This document shows, in pieces, positions 59,031 to 64,000 of a DNA stretch of 64,000 nt. The position numbers were made by a program, and so were the translations under genes. Below the pieces are notes generated by a model that had not been told where the DNA came from, searched no databases, and saw only the letters and a list, made by a program, of their open reading frames with translations. This DNA is from SVFI01 sp045535935 (lineage in GTDB: Bacteria > Bacillota > Clostridia > Lachnospirales > Lachnospiraceae), in NCBI GenBank assembly GCA_045535935.1, contig JAZSMO010000023.1, forward strand, positions 13,002 through 77,001. Direction: 5' to 3'. The number at the start of each line of letters is the position of its first letter. The stretch's first letter is position 1.

Positions 59031-61811
59031 ATGAATTCTTTTTCAAGTAGTGACAGACAAGGTTTTGATATATGGATTAGTAATCGACTTGATGAAAAAC
59101 ATTCATGGGAAGAGATAGAAAATTTATGTTCCGGAGAAGGAGATTTTCAGTCTGCCTTAGATGATTTGATTGAAGCAGAAATGTGGCCGGAGGATCTTAC
59201 TCTGGCACAGTGGAAGCTATATGTAGAGTATTATAAAAAATTACATCCGTCTGTTGTTTTGAGTCAGACACAGAAAGTAGTTGGCATTGATAATAACGGA
59301 TTAAACAATACTTTTGGAATACCAACCGGAGCATCATCTACCTGGGAGCAATACAGAAAGTATTTATCTGCATCTATGGGTCCTGCCTCTGTTATCAATA
59401 TTGAAAAAAGCTGTCAATGGGTAATGAATCATCTTAAGGAAGATACAACGGTGTATGGTGCGGTTAAGGGGTTGGTTACCGGTAGCGTACAGTCAGGGAA
59501 AACTGCAAATATGGCAGGTCTTGTGAGTATGGCTGCTGATTGTAATTGGAATTTTTTCATCATTTTGTCAGGTACAATTGATAATCTGAGAAAGCAAACC
59601 AGAGATCGTTTCAAAAAAGACTTGAAGCAGAGCGAAGGTATTCTATGGAGGGTATTAGACTTTACAGGTGAAGATAAAAAATTTGCTGAGGATGAGTTGA
59701 AGCTGAATCCTTTAGGAAAGAAGACTTTTGCAAATCGCTATGTAACAGTTTGCTTGAAAAACAAAAAACGATTAGAAACATTAATAGATTGGCTATATGA
59801 TGATCCGAAGAGAACACAGAAACTCAGAATTGTTGTAATCGACGACGAGGCTGATCAGGCGAGTGTGAATACAGCAGAAATTACACCTGATGAAGTGCAA
59901 GAACGTTGTGCAATTAATCAATTGATTGTCAATTTGGTTAACGGACGAAAGAGTGACGGTTCAGTTCCGGACGTTGCATTTCAGGCAATGAACTACATTG
60001 CTTATACAGCAACGCCGTATGCGAATGTGTTAAATGAGAGACCGGGAGAGTCTTTGTATCCAAAGGATTTCATTTGTACATTACCTGAATCAACAGAATA
60101 TTTTGGGGCGAAAGTTATTTTTGGTAATGACGAAAAGAATTGTCCGGGAATGGGGATTGTCAGAACGATATCAAAAACTGAAGAAAAATCATTAAAACAA
60201 CTACATAAAGGATTGCAAACATCAATTCCTGATTCCATGAAAGATGCAATTGCTTGGTTCTTATGTGTAAGTGCTGTTTTGCGAGTTCGACCGCATTCAA
60301 AGAAAAAAAGTATCAGTATGTTACTTCATACGACTGCAATTCAAAATCAGCATTTTAATGTATATGATGCTGTGCAGCTTTGGCTTAAGAACAAGAATAA
60401 AGTATTGGAAAGATGTGAGAAGATATATGCGAGCGAAAAAGGAACAGTTACAAAAGAAGAGTTAAAAGCAGCGAATCCGGATTATGGCTTTATGGATGAG
60501 GTTCATGATGATTCTCTTGAATTTACTTCTATTTGTGCAGAGATAGAACTTATGCTTAATGATGTACAAAATATCATGCTGGACGATAATAAATCGTTAC
60601 AGTACGGCAAGGGTGTACATATATGTGTAGATAACTGCAAGGCAAATAAAGAAGCTGAAGAAGGAACGACATTACGAATTGTTTACCCGACTGATGAACA
60701 AATGGCTTCTCTGGAAAAAGCCCCTGTATTTTTGGTAATAGGCGGGAATACATTGGCCAGAGGTTTAACAATAGATGGATTAGTCTGTTCGTATTTTTCC
60801 CGAAATTCGAATCAGGCAGATACTCTTATGCAGATGGCACGATGGTTCGGATACCGAAAGGGTTTTGAGTTAATGCAGCGCATTTGGATGACTGAATCGG
60901 TGCTGAAAAAATTTGAAGCTTTATCCAAAATTGATATGGATATGAAGGAAGAGATTGAACGATTCATGGAAAGAGGAATTTCGCCTGAATTGTTCGGACC
61001 GAGAATAAGAAATATACCTGAAATAAAGAGTTTTCGTATTACTTCAAAAAAGAAAAGCCAACAAGCGGAGTATGACGATTTTGACTTTAGCGGTGATACA
61101 TATGAAACAACTGATTTTGATAATGGGGAAATACTGAAGAAAAATATTGAGGTGGCAGATGCATTTATTGATTGTATATCTCAGATATCATCAAGAGAAG
61201 TATCTAAAACAGTTAAGGCTTTTGTGTGGAGAAATATTGACTATAAAGTTATTAATGATGAGTTTATTTCTAAGTATGTTATCTCACCAAATTCAGGATT
61301 GAATGTGAATATACCGATATTCTGTCAATGGATAGAGAAAATGAACGAAGACGGAAAGTATTTGAAATGGAATGTTGCGGTAATCAATGGTGACAATCAT
61401 GAGACAGAATGGATTCTGGATGAAGATACTTCAGTTGGATTGATTGAGCGTACGAGAAAGAAAAGTAAGCCGGCATGGATTGATATCGGATCTTTAAGGT
61501 CCGGAAGAGATGCGCTGGCAGATGTTGATGTAGATTCTTTGAATCCTGAAGAACAAGCAATACTTGCCGAGGTGTTAAAAAACGGAAAAGATATTGTTGC
61601 AAAAAGGTCTAAAATAGGTTTGGATGATTTCCCTCTTTTACTTCTTTACAGAATAAAGAAAGACGGCGGTGAGGAAAAGAAAGCGAGACACAAAATGAAT
61701 GCCGATCATGACATAATCGGCATCAGTATTATCGTTTCCGGCGATGGTATCGGCGGAAATCATGCTAAATCTATACGAATTAATATACCCAAACAATCAG
61801 AGGAAGATTAG
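59031..61811 (+). CDS. Z1-domain superfamily 2-like ATPase
   Basis: A 926-residue protein of the Z1 (endonuclease-associated) family. Walker A is TGSVQSGKTA (K157, T158); the Walker B-like VVIDDEADQAS has D271, D272, E273 and D275; later helicase-like phrases are AYTATPYANVL (near 326-336), GGNTLARGLTIDGLV (near 574-588) and MARWFGYRKG (motif VI region). Z1 proteins are known from loci with MutL/MORC-like ATPases, Vsr, DUF4420 and AIPR proteins that are tied to DNA methyltransferases (a class described by Iyer, Abhiman and Aravind). The role is probably DNA-translocating restriction. It is coupled to the next gene with 2 bases between. Confidence 0.92.
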   Translation: MNSFSSSDRQGFDIWISNRLDEKHSWEEIENLCSGEGDFQSALDDLIEAEMWPEDLTLAQWKLYVEYYKKLHPSVVLSQTQKVVGIDNNGLNNTFGIPTGASSTWEQYRKYLSASMGPASVINIEKSCQWVMNHLKEDTTVYGAVKGLVTGSVQSGKTANMAGLVSMAADCNWNFFIILSGTIDNLRKQTRDRFKKDLKQSEGILWRVLDFTGEDKKFAEDELKLNPLGKKTFANRYVTVCLKNKKRLETLIDWLYDDPKRTQKLRIVVIDDEADQASVNTAEITPDEVQERCAINQLIVNLVNGRKSDGSVPDVAFQAMNYIAYTATPYANVLNERPGESLYPKDFICTLPESTEYFGAKVIFGNDEKNCPGMGIVRTISKTEEKSLKQLHKGLQTSIPDSMKDAIAWFLCVSAVLRVRPHSKKKSISMLLHTTAIQNQHFNVYDAVQLWLKNKNKVLERCEKIYASEKGTVTKEELKAANPDYGFMDEVHDDSLEFTSICAEIELMLNDVQNIMLDDNKSLQYGKGVHICVDNCKANKEAEEGTTLRIVYPTDEQMASLEKAPVFLVIGGNTLARGLTIDGLVCSYFSRNSNQADTLMQMARWFGYRKGFELMQRIWMTESVLKKFEALSKIDMDMKEEIERFMERGISPELFGPRIRNIPEIKSFRITSKKKSQQAEYDDFDFSGDTYETTDFDNGEILKKNIEVADAFIDCISQISSREVSKTVKAFVWRNIDYKVINDEFISKYVISPNSGLNVNIPIFCQWIEKMNEDGKYLKWNVAVINGDNHETEWILDEDTSVGLIERTRKKSKPAWIDIGSLRSGRDALADVDVDSLNPEEQAILAEVLKNGKDIVAKRSKIGLDDFPLLLLYRIKKDGGEEKKARHKMNADHDIIGISIIVSGDGIGGNHAKSIRINIPKQSEED

Positions 61812-61813
61812 TA

Positions 61814-63898
61814 ATGTTAGATGAACTTATAAAAACAATGGATCACGGTGTTTCGTACGGAAGCGGAGCGTTAAAGGCATTACAAAATGATAGCTTACCT
61901 GAGATAGACTTGTTGGTAAGAGAAGCTATTCAAAACAGTTCGGATGCATCTTTGAAAGTTGATGCAGATCGATTTGATGTTAATTTCACTATCGGAACAT
62001 TTAATCCTTTAAAATTCAATGCAGAGTTAGGAAACTTAAAGGCAATTTTGGACAAGCACTATCCTGAAGAAAGTGCTGATTATCTGGAAATAAGGGATAT
62101 GAGAACAACAGGACTTACCGGTCCGGTTAGATTATCTGAGTTGGATAGAGAAGACCATGGCAATTATTTTAAGCTTGTCTTTGATACCGGAAAAGAGCAA
62201 ACAGCATCCAGCTCGGGTGAGGCAGGAGGTAGCTGGGGATACGGAAAGAGTGTATATTACAGAGTTGGTATCGGCTTGGTGCTTTTTTATTCACAGATTG
62301 CGGTTGATGATTCGTTCGAGGAAAGAATGATTTTTAGCTTGACCGAGCATGAAACGGATAGTTCATCTTTGCTTAAAGAAATTGTGAGTGATTCGGTCGG
62401 CAGAGCTTGGTGGGGACGAAAAGATGAGCAAAATCCGAAAGAATTATTGCCGATAACAGATGCTTCTGAGATAGAGAGTATTCTGAATATTTTTGGAGTC
62501 AGTAGGTTCAAGCCGGGACAGACGGGTACGGCAATTATTATTCCATATATAAATCGGGATAGATTATTGAACGGCATATTCCCTGATGACTGTGGCATTT
62601 CAGAAGATGAAAAGGCAATGTGTTCTTGGAAGGATAGCGTTGAGGAATACTTAGAACTTGCTGTGCAAAAGTGGTATGCACCAAAGGTATTTAATAAGCA
62701 TTTGGCGGACTATTCCGAACAAAAATGGTTGGCGGTAAGGATTAATGGTAATGCAATAAAAGACAATACAATGAGACCGTTCTTTCAGTTAGTGCAGGAG
62801 TTATATATTTCTGCCCTCGCTTGTAATGCAAATAAAGTATTTAAGTCGGAAAAATTTGATTGTATTGAATGTGTGCCGGTTCCTTCAGCTCGAGTGGAAG
62901 GACAGAAGACAGGACATGTAGCTTATGCGCGTATAAAGCAAACGCAGCTTTCTGCAAATGGAAGCATGATAAAGCCATATACATATTTGCGATTGTTTAG
63001 CAAAAGTCCGTTGAATGATCCGATTGTTATGTTCGCACGTACACCGGGATTAGTCCTTGATTATAAGATTGATGGTAAATGGGCTAAAGGATTGATTAAA
63101 CCGGAAGATGATGATGAGTACATTGTTGCGTTCTATGTTCCTAACTGTTCGGTGAAAATAAAAAATGATAAAGCTGCCGGAGAATATGCGGGAAAATCAT
63201 TTGGCGAATATTTGAGAAAATGTGAAAAGTCAGATCATATGGACTGGGATGATAAATCTAATTTGACTATTGTATCTAATTTAAAAGCTCAAGTCGTAGC
63301 CAAAATCAACAGCGGCATAAGGAGCGAAGAGCAGTCTCCGGTTGAGGGGACGGCAAGTAAACTTTCAGGAAAATTAGGAAGAAAGCTTCTGCCTAAAATT
63401 AATTTCGGGAAGACATCTTCAGGAGGTTCGGGCGGAAACGGAGGTTCCGGAGGCGGTAAAGCAGATAATTTGTCCATAGAATTGATACCGACAATAAAGT
63501 CCGATTGTGTGGAAGTAAAATTTATTCTGACATTTAAGAATTTGAGGAAGAATGTCAAGTTGGGATTATTTATTGAAACTGAAACCGGCGTAATGGATGC
63601 AGAAGCTTGGGAGAGTAATATTAACAGTAATTTCCCTGTAAAGATTGACAGAATAGAGTCAGTGCATACATTTGCAACAAACTCAAAAAATACGCTTCCT
63701 ATGGTCAATGTGTGTAATTCACAAAATCCGAGTGTGAGTAACGATTATACAGAGATAAAACTTTTATATACGGAAAGCGGAAATAATGTCAGAGGAATAA
63801 GTGTATCGAATGATATCACAAATGCAGTTGTATTCGGAACGATACTTATTAGATCCGACGACAAAAAATATGTATGTACGATCAAAGAAGTAAAGTGA
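61814..63898 (+). CDS. MutL/MORC-like GHKL ATPase
   Basis: A 694-residue protein with an N-terminal GHKL ATPase: N-box LLVREAIQNSSDAS (E37, N41, D44), G1 box LEIRDMRTTGLTG (D95, G100) and a glycine-rich lid GGSWGYGKSVYY (about 138-149), the pattern of the MutL/Hsp90-like ATPases of R-M-linked loci. Residues about 150-500 are the transducer and a unique domain; a Gly/Ser linker (SGGSGGNGGSGGGK, about 535-550) precedes a C-terminal beta domain (about 555-690). It follows the Z1 gene by 2 bases and should work with it as an ATP-driven DNA-binding part of the system. Confidence 0.88.
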   Translation: MLDELIKTMDHGVSYGSGALKALQNDSLPEIDLLVREAIQNSSDASLKVDADRFDVNFTIGTFNPLKFNAELGNLKAILDKHYPEESADYLEIRDMRTTGLTGPVRLSELDREDHGNYFKLVFDTGKEQTASSSGEAGGSWGYGKSVYYRVGIGLVLFYSQIAVDDSFEERMIFSLTEHETDSSSLLKEIVSDSVGRAWWGRKDEQNPKELLPITDASEIESILNIFGVSRFKPGQTGTAIIIPYINRDRLLNGIFPDDCGISEDEKAMCSWKDSVEEYLELAVQKWYAPKVFNKHLADYSEQKWLAVRINGNAIKDNTMRPFFQLVQELYISALACNANKVFKSEKFDCIECVPVPSARVEGQKTGHVAYARIKQTQLSANGSMIKPYTYLRLFSKSPLNDPIVMFARTPGLVLDYKIDGKWAKGLIKPEDDDEYIVAFYVPNCSVKIKNDKAAGEYAGKSFGEYLRKCEKSDHMDWDDKSNLTIVSNLKAQVVAKINSGIRSEEQSPVEGTASKLSGKLGRKLLPKINFGKTSSGGSGGNGGSGGGKADNLSIELIPTIKSDCVEVKFILTFKNLRKNVKLGLFIETETGVMDAEAWESNINSNFPVKIDRIESVHTFATNSKNTLPMVNVCNSQNPSVSNDYTEIKLLYTESGNNVRGISVSNDITNAVVFGTILIRSDDKKYVCTIKEVK

Positions 63899-63920
63899 TT
63901 CGTAGTAGGAAGGAGATTTA

Positions 63921-64000
63921 ATGGAAAACTTTTTTTTCTATCCGACAATAAATGAAAAGATGCTGGAAGAAGCAGGCTGTTATTGTTCTAATTACGAATT
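63921..64000 (+). CDS. Partial gene at the window edge, unidentified
   Basis: ATG 63921 with AAGGAGA upstream opens a frame that runs off the window after about 26 codons (MENFFFYPTINEK, then MLEEAGCYC). It lies 22 bases after the MutL-like gene and is probably part of the same operon. In related loci this place is taken by a DUF4420 or AIPR protein or a methyltransferase, but the fragment is too short to tell. Confidence 0.55.
   Translation, partial: MENFFFYPTINEKMLEEAGCYCSNYE

Noticed and set aside
41870..64000. Looked for retron, CBASS, BREX, DISARM, Gabija, Thoeris and type I-III restriction systems
   Set aside because: No reverse transcriptase, CD-NTase, PglX/BrxC set, TIR-SIR2 pair or HsdMRS genes were seen; only the Vsr/Z1/MutL-like set matches a known class.

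Overview
The window looks like chromosome from a spore-forming Clostridia, most likely a gut Lachnospiraceae. Evidence: a complete spoIIAA-spoIIAB-sigF operon, AddAB instead of RecBCD, an ECF-type thiamine transporter under a TPP riboswitch, PadR/DUF1700/DUF4097 and YtrA-type GntR/ABC operons, strong AGGAGG ribosome sites and near-consensus sigma-A promoters. No rRNA, tRNA, CRISPR array, intact insertion sequence or integrase was seen.

Positions 1-41,900 are ordinary core chromosome, almost all on the + strand and of moderate GC. In order: addB-addA; a minus-strand thiT-glycosyltransferase pair behind a TPP riboswitch; a HAD phosphatase/CPBP protease fusion and a DinG-like helicase with a nuclease domain; a spacer with two DnaA-box repeats; a MacB-like ABC operon; an Ala/Glu/Lys-rich SHOCT protein; an autoregulated padR operon; valS and folC; a zinc-ribbon/TPR membrane protein; the spoIIA operon; a GntR-regulated double ABC operon; an HD phosphohydrolase and an ArAE-like exporter; cstA; a cyclase-family hydrolase; a decayed sodium:alanine symporter; and small regulators including a putative holin-like or type I toxin peptide.

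From about 42,100 base composition drops sharply and the content becomes accessory (defence-island-like). Block 1 (42,142-44,917) is a radical SAM protein with a ParB-fold protein. Block 2 (45,253-53,578) is a tightly coupled three-gene unit: a 2,181-residue protein that I read as GHKL ATPase, two phosphoribosyltransferase-like domains and a degenerate histidine-kinase-like C-terminus; a receiver-domain protein; and a DUF2971 protein. It resembles a phosphorelay wired to an effector and is the best candidate for an undescribed system. Block 3 (54,225-58,029) is a membrane protein with GT51 transglycosylase motifs, a 635-residue protein ending in a HEPN-like RNxxxH motif, and a PD-(D/E)XK nuclease-like protein. 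Block 4 (58,416 to the window end) is HTH, Vsr, Z1 ATPase, MutL/MORC-like GHKL ATPase and a truncated gene, matching known MutL/Z1/Vsr restriction-modification-linked loci; the methyltransferase is not in the window.

Three related units of about 140 bp, each a consensus promoter, a transcribed body of roughly 110 nt and a strong terminator with the same ACCTCATT stem, lie before block 1, before block 3 and before block 4. They look like a repeated small RNA or leader family that marks the module boundaries. All function calls rest on reading motifs by eye; no database search was possible.
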